DNA of 64,000 nt from Coenobita brevimanus (GCA_032717465.1 CM064669.1:46986843-47050842); one strand, 5' to 3'; shown: positions 35,136-47,436, counted from the stretch's first letter. The notes: a model not told the origin generated them from the sequence alone. Program-made: numbers and translations.

Positions 35136-35720
35136 AACCGCTTCACTCTAATTACCTATATAAAGGACGATTTTCTTAACCAGTTTATTTCTGATGGTGT
35201 ACCGGCAATATATTCTTGTGTATTATTCATGCAAGCAACGTCGATATTCAGAAGACATAAGAAGCAAAAAATGACGATGGTAATGGGTAGTTCCGATAAA
35301 AAAAAAAAAAAAATCGCCGAGGAAGAGGTGCTACGGAGTCTCCCTATCCGACAAAAATACGAGCCTGTCTCATTTTCCTACTTCCAGACGATTTTCCCCA
35401 GCTTAGAAGAGACGCTTATTATATCCTTAACTTGGCCTAGATTTTCGTCATTTTCCAGCCCATGCTACGGCACTACATCCTTTCCATAGCACTTCTTCAT
35501 GACTATCATATTCTAGTTTCAGCCTCTTGTTACAACTCAGCGTTCAAGTTGGGGATAAGTCAATTTTAGGCCAAGTTAAGAGTAAAAAGGGTATAATGAA
35601 GAGGGTTTATGAAGGATGTATCTAATCAGTCCAGTTATAAAGAAAAAAATCTCTCTTAAGTTTAAGTCGTCTGGATTTTGCAAAAGTAAAATGTAAGTCA
35701 TGGTATTGAAAGGATTAATG
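35133..35720. mobile_element. TTAA inverted-repeat elements, two or more broken copies
   Basis: TTTTAACCGCTTCACTC with AGGACGATTTTCTTAACCAG (35131-35185), CTTCCAGACGATTTTCCCCA (35382) and a reversed end TTTAAGTCGTCTGG...ATTGAAAGGATTAATG (35658-35720) are all family ends. The piece between is unique, so this is either one large insertion-bearing copy or nested remnants. Confidence 0.55.
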
Positions 35721-35864
35721 AAAATAGGAGTACAACTGTAGAAGGTAAATATTAATTCATAGACAATTAAAATCTTGGGTTAAAATGTTCGTGTGGTAAG
35801 CATGTCTATATTTGAACTGATTTTTATGTAAGGATAATGTTTGGTTAGGATTAGGAGACTCTAC

Positions 35865-35907
<43 letters not shown>

Positions 35908-36249
35908 CCTAATCAAGTCAATTTCCACGTCACACTCATCACCACATCCTCACCACACATACCACATCTAACTTCAACTCTCATCCCTACATCCCCATCA
36001 TAACTCGAGCACTGAAACACATCCTACCAACGTCCTAACAGCACCCCTTACTAATGAAACATGCTTCTTGGCCACGTTTCTTTGCAGCAGGGCGTGTGTG
36101 TAGGGCTGGGGAGGGCAGGAGGGAAGCAGTGAATGACGAAAAGCGGTGTTACATCTTTACCTTTGGCTCGAATTATGACAAACGGATAACTAGAAGGAAG
36201 GTAGACTCACCCCTAATTCTGATATCATTACTGACACATATGATGGAAC
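35721..36249. other. unique DNA with (CA)n
   Basis: (CA)n at 35865-35907, followed by a CATC/CACATC-rich patch (35930-36005). No gene recognised. Confidence 0.5.
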
Positions 36250-36456
36250 TTAACCCCTTCAGTGCGGCAACCTACTTTATCATTTTATTTTCGCTTCCTC
36301 CAGACGATTATATTTACCTAAGAAAAGATCTCGTACTGAAGCGATTACTGATGACTACACGTTGACTCCTCGAGGTTGAAAAGTGTTGCCTAAGCTGAAT
36401 AAAATCGTCTGAAGGCAGTAAAGAAATAAATAAAGGATGCGTCATGGAAGTGAGAA
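36250..36456. mobile_element. TTAA inverted-repeat element, near full length
   Basis: Starts TTAACCCCTTCAGTGCGG, has CTCCAGACGATTATATTTAC inside, then the reversed arm AAGCTGAATAAAATCGTCTG at 36394 with GCAGTAAAGAAATAAATAAA and a worn right end. About 207 bp with arms of ~75 bp. No ORF. Confidence 0.78.
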
Positions 36457-37125
36457 TGGATAATGGACTTCGATCTTTCTACCTCGTTGACAGTGACATT
36501 ATGTGAAGGGAAAGGCAGTCTAGTCATTTCCTATCCGCTCAGGTGTTTTACGGGTGACAATTATAATCTAAGAGTTCGTGTACACCTGTGGGCCTTACGG
36601 TAAAAATCATTCCAACAATACCCCAGTCGCAGTGCCGTAAATAAGGGCAGCAAAGGGTCATGAATCCAAAAAGTAAACTAAAACATGTAAAGCAAAAACA
36701 ACAGAGGAAACACGTCTGTGCTGAAAAGTGCATTAAAAAAAAAAGAAAAAAAATAAACACTAAGGACTAAGGCTGCAAGTTTAGTTTTGCATATAATCAA
36801 ACAAAAAACCCTTCCTTCTCTTAAAAAAAAAATATATATATATAGCCTAAAGCACAAGGTTAATAAAGTAATAATTTTCTGACCATACCAAGAGTCTCGT
36901 ACAGCTCAAAATAAACAAAATCCAAATAAATACAGGTAAAAAAAAAATGTGATATTATATGGACACCTGAAATTCCGCATTAATAAGTAGCAAAACATTT
37001 TCCTGCATGCCCGCGAGGTGTTTTTTGTCGCCTAACACAAAAATATGGCTGGGAATGACATTATGGGGCCACATCTCGTTGACTCGGGAATTTCAAAACA
37101 CATACACGCCAGCATCCCTGTGTTT
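36457..37125. other. unique AT-rich DNA
   Basis: A runs at 36733-36750 and (TA)n at 36831-36843. No gene recognised. Confidence 0.5.
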
Positions 37126-37243
37126 TAGTTGGTGCTTGTTTTGGTGTGGGGACTGAACGTAATTATAGAGGTACCACACAGACAGGCACCCATGTATACA
37201 CTCTTACAAACACACATACACAAGAACGTGCGCGTGCGCGCGT

Positions 37244-37300
<57 letters not shown>

Positions 37301-37365
37301 TAGAGACGCGGGCAAAAACATTATCGCTCCGTCTTGGTAAAGGCGGAGCGATAAATATTCACTGC
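37126..37365 (+). mobile_element. MINE-like element end: Z-DNA tract, (CA)n, hairpin
   Basis: GTGCGCGTGCGCGCGTGCGC (37227-37246) runs into (CA)n to 37299, then GGGCAAAAACATTATCGCTC and a 15 bp-stem hairpin (TTATCGCTCCGTCTT with AAGGCGGAGCGATAA, one mismatch) at 37320-37354. Same terminal block as 32638-32663. Left boundary not determined. Confidence 0.65.
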
Positions 37366-37732
37366 AAAGATAATGTTAAAATGCCATCACGAAAATAGCA
37401 CTCAAATTTCTTTCCCCATGAATATGTACACAGCAACGGGAGTTTACACCACTTGAGTTGACGTAGCCTTGGCCAATTTATATATCTTTGAGTAACAATC
37501 TTTTATACTCTCACGCTGCTATGATAACCTCTCACCTAAAAATGAGTGTTGCTGGGATAAAGTATATGGGGTGCCCCGACCATGAATATAAAGAGCAGGA
37601 AGAAAAAATGAAAGAAAGAAAAAGGAAGAAAAAGAAAAGAGAAAGAAAAAAAGTAACCATGTTCAACACAAGGAATATATAAAGAAGGAAAATTTGTTAC
37701 ATTGGTCTGTTAATTAACTTTGGAAATAGTAC

Positions 37733-37778
<46 letters not shown>

Positions 37779-38039
37779 GTGTTTGAATACCTAAAAATAT
37801 ACATACTTTTTTACATTTCTGAGGGACTGGCAGATTTAAAATAATGAAATAATACGGAAATTACTAATTTGAAAATGTACTTAACCTTGATTACTTTCTT
37901 TATTTGGAAACTATGCACAATCAGCTCAAAAGGTGAAAGCAAATTTTAGTCTCGATTTTAATACAGTGAATGAAGCCTGAGAAATATTCCTTAGTAAAAC
38001 CTCATATGGGCATGTGTTTATGTGTGCTATTTTTATGTA
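37366..38039. other. unique AT-rich DNA
   Basis: A/G-rich patch 37595-37655 and (TAA)n 37736-37778. No gene recognised. Confidence 0.5.
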
Positions 38040-38236
38040 GTATTTTTCTTTTTTCTTTTTGCTTCCTTCAGGCGATTTTATCCAGCTGAGGGGAGATTTT
38101 TCGATGAGCACAACTTCGAAATGGTCATGATTTAATCCATTCATCACCAAATATCTCCCTTAAACTGAGTAATAGAATCTAATGGCGGCCTTATTAAAAT
38201 GCAAAATACGATATCGGATGCAGGAGGTTAATAATA
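38040..38236. mobile_element. TTAA inverted-repeat element, worn
   Basis: GCTTCCTTCAGGCGATTTTA with TCCAGCTGAGGGGAGATTTTT, and a reversed arm reading AAACTGAGTAATAGAATCTA, GCAAAATACG and GGAGGTTAAT. Confidence 0.65.
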
Positions 38237-39045
38237 AAATGAAGGAGCCTAAATAATTCACTTTAAATACACCTTACATTCAGCAATAATAATAAATGCG
38301 AAAAGGAACGACGTTGTGAAACCATCGACCACTTAGGAATAAGTATGCTCAGAAGTGTGTACCTTTGAATAATTCTCTGCCGGTAAGGGGAAATATGACA
38401 CTAGAAGGAAATATAGCTTAGTGTTTCGAAAAGAATGACGAAAGTTTTAGCCGATGTTGCTCTTCGTCTCGGTACAACACGGAGTATCAGGGTTTCAGAA
38501 GCACAGATAGTCACATAAAATACACTGTTGAACATGGCAATAGAAGAATTTAGGATTGTAAGACGTATTTCCTTAAGTTATATTCATGTAAAGAGTTTAA
38601 TTTCGTCTTCTTCTTCTACTGTTACTTCTTCTTTTTCTTCTTTCTTCTTTTATCTTTTTTCTTTTTCTTCACTGTTTATAGAAAATGAAAACCTTAAGAA
38701 TAAAACGAGGAAAAAAAATAATTCTGGGAGACATTCAGACAGAAGTGATGCTTATAAAACTGGGATTCGCCATAAAAATAATAATAATAAATCAGATACA
38801 AAATTTACTACCACTACACACATTTATGACAGATGAATTCGTGTGTGTGAAAACGAATTTATTTAAACAGTCTTTGTCTCCCTTGAAGCAGTGTTATAAT
38901 AATTCATACAGGCCAGGAAATGTGAAGCTACTATAAAAATGTTCACACTCAAAACTGGAAGCGTATTTCTTGGTTCTTCTGCGGTACATTAGCTCGATGC
39001 TCTACGAAATGTGAATGTTTTTGTGCCTAAATATTGCAGGAAGTT
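38237..39045. other. unique AT-rich DNA
   Basis: TTC-rich patch at 38605-38670; short frames without motifs. No gene recognised. Confidence 0.5.
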
Positions 39046-39046
<1 letters not shown>

Positions 39047-39101
<55 letters not shown>

Positions 39102-39345
39102 CGTCAGTCAGTCTCTCGGTCTCCTTTCGCTGTCAGGCTCTCTCCATTCGCTATTCAGTCTTTCATTCTTCATTCACCAGACAGTTCATATTCCATTCAC
39201 TCTTAGTCTTTCATTCTCTGTTCACAAAGTTAGTCTATCTCTCCATTCACTCTTCCATTCATCCTTCATTCACCAATCACTCTGCCTCTCCAGTCGCCCT
39301 CGATCTCTCATTCACTATTCATTGACAAGTCTCTCTCTCTCCCGA
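39047..39345. repeat. (CT)n and degenerate CATTCACTCT repeat
   Basis: (CT)n 39047-39097 is followed by TCCATTCRC, TCTTTCATTC and ATTCACTCTT words every ~20-30 bp. Confidence 0.75.
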
Positions 39346-39426
39346 TATATACACGCGCCTGAAAACTCGCAAGCCTTACATCATGATAAACTTACACAGG
39401 CGAAAACTTTTACATCCGCGAAAGTT

Positions 39427-39532
<106 letters not shown>

Positions 39533-39747
39533 AGTAAGTTTATGCAATTTTCAAAGCCCACATACTTCAGCATAAAATATAAAAGTACCGCTGCACGAGA
39601 TAGACTTTTTTGAGGTGGAAATCGAGGCAGCATTTTGAAAACTTACATATATACCAAAAAAAAAAAGAATTTATTGCACCTTAGAATTGAGAACTTATAT
39701 GTGATATGTTTACTTATTGTACTGGGCAAGGAAGGAACTTTTGAATA

Positions 39748-39859
39748 ATCATCATCATCGTTATCATCATCATCGTCATTATCATCATCATCATTATCAT
39801 CATCATCATCATCATCGTCGTCGTCGTCATCGTCATCATCATCATCATCGTCGTCATCG

Positions 39860-39902
<43 letters not shown>

Positions 39903-40005
39903 TATTATCATCTTCAGTGTCGTCGTCGTCCACCTTCTCCTCTTCATCATCACCATTGTCATCATCATCATCATCATCGTTCTCCTCCTCCTCCTCCTCC
40001 TCATT

Positions 40006-40047
<42 letters not shown>

Positions 40048-40077
40048 GTCATCGCCATCATCATCGTCATCGCCATC

Positions 40078-40151
<74 letters not shown>
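39748..40151. repeat. (ATC)n compound array
   Basis: 400 bp of ATC with interspersed GTC, ATT and TCC triplets. Poly-His, Ser, Asp and Met frames on both strands are artefacts; the 341-codon minus-strand frame is mostly poly-Asp from this array. Confidence 0.95.
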
Positions 40152-40152
<1 letters not shown>

Positions 40153-40385
40153 TTTCCCACACATAAATAGGATGAGAGGAATCCAGAAACAGGAAGAGGA
40201 AAGTACAAGAGTAAAAAATTGTGCAGAAATCGATAATAAACCTCTGAAACAATATATACTTTTCAAAATTATCCATGGAGGGAGCTTTCCAAAACGTGAT
40301 ATACCTTGGCAAATATATACCAAAAAATATAATATAGTTTTGGGGACGATTATGCTCTTGATATACTTTTTAAAATTGGACACTT
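40152..40385. other. unique sequence
   Basis: AT-rich; nothing recognised. Confidence 0.5.
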
Positions 40386-40387
40386 GA

Positions 40388-41330
40388 GGGAAATGGCTAA
40401 GGAACCACTCTCCCTCCATATCCCTTCTCCTCCCTCTCCATCCCTCCCCCTCCCTCTCGGTCCCTCCCCCTCTCTCTTGCTTCTTTCCCCTCCTTCCACC
40501 ACGACCCCCCCCCCTCTCCTCCCGTCCTTGGATCTCTTTAGACTCCAACTTTCTCCACCGTCCCCCACCTCCACTCACTGCCCTCCACCAAATTCCTCTT
40601 CTCCATCCTTCACCCCTCTCCCTCTCTCCACCCTTCTTCCCTCCTCCCTCTCTCCACCCTCCACCCATTTCAACATTCCACCTCCTTCCCCTTCATCCTC
40701 CTGCCATTCCTTTTCTCCCCATACTTCATTCCTCCCCCTCTCACTTTCCTCCCCCTCTCTCTTTCCTCCTGACGCTTCCATCCTTCCATTCCAGCTTCCA
40801 CCCTTTTTACTCTTCATTTCCTACTCCATCCCTCTCCCTCCACCATATCGCCCTTTCTCGTTTCCCCTCCACCCTCCCCCCACTTTCTGCCATGTACCTC
40901 CACCTCCTCCTATTCTCCCTGTCCCTTTCCCCTCCTTCTCCCCGTCTTCTCTCTCTCCTTCCCTTTCTCCCTTCTACTTCCACCTTCCCTGTCTTTCTGT
41001 CATCGTACCTTCATCTCCCCCTTTTCTCAGTCCATCTCCGCCTCCTTCCCCTTTCGCACTCCCCTTCTTCTCCTCCCTCCCCCTTCCCCTCCCTCCCCTT
41101 CTTGTACCATCCTTTTCCCCACTCTTTTTCCCTTCCCTTCTTTTCCCTTCCCCTCTTTTCCTCTTCGCCTCTCCTCCCTCTTCTTCTTTCCCTTCTGCCT
41201 TCCCTTTCCGCACACCCTTTCCCTTCCTCTGTATTCCCTCGTCCTTTTCGTCTTTCCCCTTCTCCTTCCTCTCCCTCCCCCTCCCCTTTCCCTCCTCCTC
41301 TCCCCCCCTTCCCCCCCATGGCCGCCAAAC
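40388..41330. repeat. polypyrimidine tract
   Basis: Nearly pure C/T with CTCCCCCTC and TTCCCCTCC words and several C runs of 6-9. Confidence 0.92.
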
Positions 41331-41379
41331 CGTGTCCTCGCCGCCAGCTACGAATACCAAAAATGATCTCAAAATATTT

Positions 41380-42965
41380 TCTGCATGGAGATGGGGAGGG
41401 AGGAGTGGGAATGGGGAATGAGGGGATATTGGGAATGGGGAGATTTGATGGTGGAGACGTATGGGGAATGCGGGAATATGGGGAATTGGGAGATACGATG
41501 ATGGGGAGGCATGAGGAACGAGGAAAGTATAGGGAATGGGGAGATGTGGGGAATGGGGGAATATGGTGAATGGGGGAATATGGGAATGGGGAGATATAAG
41601 GAGTGGGAGAATATGGGAATGGGGAGGAATGGGGAATGGGGGAATATAGGGAATGAAGGAATGTGGGAATGGGGAATATGGGAATGGAGAGATATGGGGA
41701 TGGGGAGATATGGTGAATGGAGAATATGGGAATGGGGGATTATGGGAATGGGAGAATATGGGGAGTGGGGAATTGGGAATAGAGAGATATGAGGATGGGG
41801 CGGTATGGGGAATGGGGAAGTATGGGAATGGAGGAATATGGGAATGGGGAATATGTGAAATGGGGAATATGCGAATGGGGAAATATGGTGAGTGAGAGAA
41901 TATGTGGAATGGTGGAATATGAGGAATGGGGAAGTATGGAGAGTGGAGGAATATGAGGAATGGGGAAATATGGGGAATGGGGAAGTATGGAGAGTGGAGG
42001 AATATGAGGAATGGGGAAATATGGGGAATGGGGAAATAAGGGAAGTAGAGGAATATGAGGAGTGGGGAAATATGGGGAATGGGGGAATATGGGAGTGGGG
42101 AAGTATGGGGAATGGGGGAATATGGGAGTGGGGAAGTATGGGGAATGGGGGAATATGGGAGTGGGGAAGTATGGGGAATGGGGGAATAGAACATGCAAGT
42201 GGGAATATGGGAATGGGGACTATGGGAATAGGCAATTTAGGAATGGGGAGATATGGGGAATTGGGGAATATGGAAATGAAGAAGCTGGGATGAACAAATG
42301 GGTAATAGGAAAGTAATAAAATAAGTGAAATATGGGGAATGGGGGCATGAAGAATGTGGATATGGGATTTATGGGTGAATGTGATGGATGGGGAGATATG
42401 ATAGTTGAGAAATGTGTAATAAATGAGGCGAATAAGCATATGGGGAATGGGGACATGAGTGATGGGGAGATAGAGGAAGTGGGGAATGTAGGGAATGGGA
42501 AGATATGAAACTGGGGTGGTATCGAGAATGGGGGGATATGAAGTTTGGGAGGTATGGGGAATGGGGAGGTATGAGGAATGGGGAGGTATGAAGAATGGGG
42601 AGGAATGGGTAATGGGAAGATATGGGGAATGAGGAGGTGTGGGGAACTGGAAGATATGGGGAATGGGAAGGCATGTGGATCTCTGGGGAATGGGAAATTA
42701 TGGGTAATGGAAGTGAATTTGGGGAATGGGGAGGTATGGTAGAATGGGCGAGTTTGGGGGAAAATAATGGTTATAGAAATAGGAATAATGGGAAGGGGAA
42801 AAAAGGGAAATGTAGAAAATGGGTATGGGAATGGGGTAAATGGGGGAGAAAAAAATAGAGGGTGATATTAATGGGGAAATTGGAAATGAAACAGGAAATG
42901 GGGGAAATGGGAGTGAGATGTGGAAAGAGGACTCTGAAAAATGGGGATTGAGAAATATGTTAAGA
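41380..42965. repeat. G-rich GGGGAATATGGG minisatellite
   Basis: 1.6 kb of (GGGGAATGGGGGAATATGGGA)-type units. At 42064-42186 a 33 bp unit (GGGGAAGTATGGGGAATGGG plus GGAATATGGGAGT) repeats about four times almost perfectly. At 41925-42035 a ~57-69 bp unit repeats twice. The frequent GGGG blocks give G-quadruplex potential on the plus strand. The Met/Gly/Glu/Tyr and Pro/Ser/Ile/His frames are artefacts. Confidence 0.92.
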
Positions 42966-42984
42966 GGAAAATAGGGGAATTTTG

Positions 42985-42985
<1 letters not shown>

Positions 42986-43052
<67 letters not shown>
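42986..43052. repeat. (CA)n
   Basis: About 33 units. Confidence 0.97.
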
Positions 43053-43055
<3 letters not shown>

Positions 43056-43305
43056 CATAGATATACAAAGTTAGTGAAAATTAGAGTGTGGAGTGCATGT
43101 AAAAACTCGTCAAGAGGGAGTGACAGAGTTTGTGAGTGAAACTGTCCACCTGTTTTAACGAGGTAAGACATGGAATTCATACAGGTGAGGAAACATGGGA
43201 GTAATAATTCTGTACCTGATTAATCCTCGTCTCCTTTGTAATCTTGAACTAAAAAGGAAAGGAGAAAGGGAAAGGAAAAGAGGATAAGTACGTGTAAATG
43301 AATAA
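43053..43305. other. unique spacer
   Basis: Nothing recognised. Confidence 0.5.
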
Positions 43306-43370
43306 CTCCCACCCCCCCCTCACGTAACTTATTCACCCTTCATTTCTCCTACCTCCTCCCATCCCTGTCT

Positions 43371-43620
43371 CCTGTTTCTCTTCACCCTTACCTCCTAGTC
43401 CCTTCAGTCCTATATCCTACCTCCCTCCTCCCCCACCTCCTACTACCTCCAATCCTATATCCTACCTCCCTCCACCCCACCTCGTACTACCTTCAGTTCT
43501 ATATCCTACTTCCCTCCACCCCACCTCTTACTTCCTCCAATCCTATGTCCTCTCCCATTACATCCAATCCTATATCCTACCTCTCTGCACCCCCACCCCC
43601 TACTACCTCAGTCCTCTCAC
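43371..43620. repeat. 44-45 bp pyrimidine-rich minisatellite
   Basis: TATATCCTAC(C/T)TCCCTCC recurs at 43411, 43456 and 43500, with TATGTCCTC at 43544 and TATATCCTAC at 43571. Steps are 45, 44, 44 and 27 (last unit shortened). Confidence 0.88.
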
Positions 43621-43854
43621 CTCCCTCCCTCCACCCCCACCTCCTTGCCTCCCAAGTTTACCCCCGCCCCCTCCCCTTTCCTGCAGTCCCAGAAGGCGAG
43701 CCAAAGTTTACCCATTAATAGAGACCGGCCGCCACCACTCCCACCGAATTTTCATAAACCTGTCCAAGCTGGTGACGGCGGTGGGGACTGTGGAATGCAG
43801 AGGAATGCCGAAAGAGTGAGCATCCTTCCACTCCTCCCCTCCCACTCCACCCTT
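43621..43854. other. GC-balanced unique segment
   Basis: One of the few GC-balanced, non-repetitive stretches. A plus-strand frame (43645-43947) crosses it but ends in transposon sequence, so it is not convincing as an exon. Confidence 0.4.
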
Positions 43855-43990
43855 ATTAGTAGTCTCTTTCGCCCTGTCATATTCGGAACACCTCTAGCAT
43901 CTATTCCAGCTAACGCCAGACGATTTTATTCAGCTCAGAGTGACTAACCTAGTAAAGAGCCTGGGAATGTTAATGCAGGAGAACCGTAAC
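43855..43990 (+). mobile_element. partial TTAA inverted-repeat element
   Basis: CGCCAGACGATTTTATTCAG with CTCAGAGTGACTAACC, the second-type core also seen at 56077 (GATTTTGTTCAGGTGAGAGT). Confidence 0.65.
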
Positions 43991-44714
43991 AACTGTTCCT
44001 CAGCTTAATATTTTTTTGTGTGGTACTGATTCAAATTTTGTGTAAATTAAAAGCATAAAATAACGTGTGTGTAAATATTAACCAGTTCAACCTGCGGATT
44101 TGATATTCTTGCTATTTTCGAACAAATGTTATGTAGGCTAAAAGGGAAAATAAATAGCTGAGAATGAGTCGTGACGAAAATACCTCGAAAATGAACGACA
44201 ATGCGGCACATTTTATCTCCTCATCATAATCATCATCATTAACTTCGCTAAGATGATGTGTATTGCGTTTTACCCGTGTCACCTTTAGAATACTTTAATT
44301 ACTGTTGCTTCTGATAGAGATTTCGAACTAGGTAGGTTAGGTACAGCCATCATTAACCTCTTCATTATGAGAAATCTATTCCAATCTGAGCTTAGATCGT
44401 CGAGGTGCAGCAAAAATAATTGATAAAGACACATTTGGTTCCGTACCCACCCCTGCAGTGCTCTATCGGAATTAAAAGAAAAAATCTTCAAGCTTACATA
44501 TAACTGCCCAGTGCTCTGCCCTGTCCCTTAGTGCTACAGTTCCGACTACTCCAGCTCGACGCAGATACGCAGTCAACTAGAACTCTTTTACTGTGCCTGT
44601 ATGTGGATATGTATGCGAGTGCTGGCATTATCTACTCATATCCTACACTCCTTAGCACACACCCCATGAGGCCAGGACCCCACCCTTCAAAACAGTACAA
44701 GGATTTATATACTG
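43991..44714. other. unique DNA with one worn element end
   Basis: At 44343-44412, CATTAACCTCTTCATTATGA followed by GAGCTTAGATCGTCGAGG looks like a decayed TTAA-element arm. Otherwise no feature recognised. Confidence 0.45.
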
Positions 44715-44890
44715 AGTGAGTGAGTGTATGTGACTGGGTGAGTGAGTGAATGGCTGATTGAGCGACGGAGAGTGGCTGAATAAGTGAGTGAGTGTGTGTG
44801 TGATTGGGTGGAAGAGTGAATGTCTGAATGAGCGACGGAGAGTGACTGAAAAAATGAGTGAGTGAGTGAGCGAGTTAGCGGCAAAGTGAG
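44715..44890. repeat. GAGT-derived repeat, 70 bp unit
   Basis: GAGTGAGTG tetramers with AGCGACGGAGAGTG at 44761 and 44831 (70 bp apart), each followed by GCTGAA/ACTGAA. Confidence 0.82.
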
Positions 44891-45384
44891 GGACACACCG
44901 TAAATTTGGCCTCCCCTCTGGTTGCGGCAAAAGGTACATCATCGGAGTGAAGGGCGTTATTATTGAGAGAGGGAGAGAGAGAATTTGATGTGCATTTGGG
45001 CGTCGAGATGGAATCCACGCTGGAAATTATTAAAACCACGTCATCCTGGTGCCAATCTCGCTTCTTTTCCCTTTTTAAAATATTTTAATTAATTATTCCC
45101 CAGCCACGAAATGACGGACTCTTCTTCCATTTTTTCGCAATAATGATTTTGTGAAAGATGCGGAACATATTCACTTTGCGTAATGGAAAACACGGTAGCG
45201 TTATCGGGCGTCATATTTTTACCGATCTCTCCATGAATATATATCCGTATGATGGTACCGATAGAGCATCCAGCATTCATCTGGCTAATCTGCGTGTGGA
45301 AAAGAGTGTAGGAAATTATACCATGATTATGTTGATCTATATCGCTCGTACAGTATTATTTTTTTTACACACTCCTTCAATAAG
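44891..45384. other. unique sequence
   Basis: Short (GA)n-like patch at 44965-44983. Frames on both strands over 45089-45463 have no recognised motif. Confidence 0.5.
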
Positions 45385-45660
45385 ACCTTTTTTTATATAT
45401 CTAATTGTTGTCCTAGCACCTTCGTCGATTCTGTGCAGGTCGGGGGAAGAAATCAGGCTGTGAATGGGTTACTAGTGACTGTGTTTAGCCGTTATTCTGT
45501 CCTTACTGCCATTAGACTACTTCATTCAACTAAGGGAGGGAAATTGGGGTGTGAATGGGTTAATGGAGACTGCTTTTAAGTATCATTAGCGATGGGGGTC
45601 TCCAAAGCCTAATAAAATGATCTGGTGGTGAGAGTGATAGAATATAAGACACGTTATGGG
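45385..45660. mobile_element. two tandem relics of an inverted-repeat element
   Basis: GAAATCAGGCTGTGAATGGG at 45449 and GAAATTGGGGTGTGAATGGG at 45540 lie about 91 bp apart, each followed by TTA and GACTG. A reversed arm CCTAATAAAATGATCTGG lies at 45609. Same subtype as 3940-4085. Confidence 0.55.
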
Positions 45661-46278
45661 AACAAAATATTTAACTGCTGTGATCGCTTGAATTTCTTTC
45701 GGTAAAAAAAATAAATAAATAAGGGATAAAACTTTACCACACGAGCACGGCAGTTCCACCTATCTTCTTACATTCGCACATTCGTAAGGAAAGTAATTTT
45801 AGTACAGTATGCAACATAGATAAATGCTTGTTGATTTTAGACCACAAAACATCTATATAGCACACAAATTTTACCTATTTTAGGGTATTAAGGAAGTTGC
45901 TTGGACTCGCGGCAGCTTGTTTACAGACGATCTCGCAAACCTGACCTAACTTAACCTGACGGGGGGGCTCCACTAAGATTATAACCACCTAGGACTGCCA
46001 CTAAACTTACCTTTGGGGATCCACAATTCTTATCAGGCCCAAACTTCTAACCTAATCAAAATCTGAAAGACCCATTTGAATAGGAAATTTGGAAGACCTT
46101 CGCCCGTGTGACAAATATTAATGAAAAAAGTCAGCTAATAGAGTGAATTCAGATTTACTCCCAGTATTAATAGATCCTATATTCACTTATCCTCTCCTAT
46201 ATATAACTACTTTCATGCCCTGATACTCTCACATATATGAACATTTTCCTGATATTCGAAGCTCTTCTCATACTTTCA
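45661..46278. other. unique AT-rich DNA
   Basis: Includes one CCTGACCTAACTTAACCTGA patch (45940-45960). No gene recognised. Confidence 0.5.
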
Positions 46279-46388
46279 TCCTCATACCTTACACCCTTTC
46301 AACCCAAGGACGTGTTTATATTTTATTCTTTCAACTCCAGGACAATTTTAGTTATGAAAGGAGAGCGCCGTAATTGAGAATGGCTTAA
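46279..46388 (+). mobile_element. worn TTAA inverted-repeat element
   Basis: ACACCCTTTCAACCCAAGGA with CGTGTTTATATTTTATTC, CTCCAGGACAATTTTAGTTA and AAAGGAGAG retains the family order of blocks. Confidence 0.5.
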
Positions 46389-46469
46389 TGATGTATACAC
46401 CTAATTGCTGCGGTTCGAAACTTATCTCCCATTCTAAATAACATCACCAAGAGATAGTAGGAATAAAGT

Positions 46470-46544
<75 letters not shown>
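46470..46544. repeat. (CA)n
   Basis: About 37 units. Confidence 0.97.
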
Positions 46545-46545
<1 letters not shown>

Positions 46546-46675
46546 TCATCGTTATTGTTCGCCTCCCTCTCACTTTCTTATGCTCTCTTCCTTAACCTAC
46601 ACCTTTTCTCTTTGGTTATTTCCTAAAGCTTTTTTCTAATCTCTTCTTCGCTTCTGTTATCTTTTTTCCTCCTCT

Positions 46676-46922
46676 CAGACAGATAAAGTACCGAAGTGAG
46701 AGACAGATAAAAGACAAGTACAGAGAGACAGACGGATAAAAGACAGATAAAGGATAGACAGACAGTACTGAAATGACGGACAGGTAAAGACTGATAAAGG
46801 TAGATAGAAAGACAGACAGTACCGAGGAGACAGACAGATAAGAATAGTAAAGACAAAGTACCAAAATGACAGACAAATAAGACAGAAAAAGAGAGACAGA
46901 CACGTCCCACAAATAATATCGG

Positions 46923-46984
<62 letters not shown>

Positions 46985-47066
46985 ATAAAAGACTATTCAA
47001 CAAGGACATCCCACAGTCAGTACCAGTAGGAGAGACAGAAAACAGAGACAGACAGACAGACAGACA
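46676..47066. repeat. GACA-derived repeats and (GA)n
   Basis: Degenerate GACAGATAAAGACAGACAG words with GACAGTACYGA recurring (46760, 46814), (GA)n at 46926-46982 and clean (GACA)n at 47046-47065. Confidence 0.82.
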
Positions 47067-47280
47067 TCCCACAAAGTTACACGTTTATTGGATAGCCTCG
47101 CCTCGGAACTGGAATAAAAAAAAAAAAATAAACAAAATCCTCTTCTATTTAGGATCTGGGAACGAAACAGTGTGGATCGGATTATAGGAATGTAAATTGA
47201 GAAGAGTTCGATTTAAAGGGTTTCATCTCGCTCCGGTTATTAACAGATCCATAAAAATTCTATTCATGGGTGGAGGCTGG
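47067..47280. other. unique spacer
   Basis: Nothing recognised. Confidence 0.5.
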
Positions 47281-47366
47281 AACTCTCTCCTTTCTCTCTC
47301 TTTTCTATCTTCTTTTTCCCTTGCTTTATCTCTCTCGGTCTCGCTCTCGGTGTCTTTCGTTGTGTT

Positions 47367-47436
<70 letters not shown>

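Noticed and set aside
39643..40668. 341-codon frame with poly-Asp resembling an acidic protein
   Set aside because: Most of it is the (ATC)n array on the minus strand; the ends are unrelated purine-rich and unique DNA.
41325..41400. Translation start (CCATGGCCGCC) at the composition switch
   Set aside because: It resembles a start context by chance. The downstream frame quickly becomes minisatellite shadow and there is no promoter evidence.
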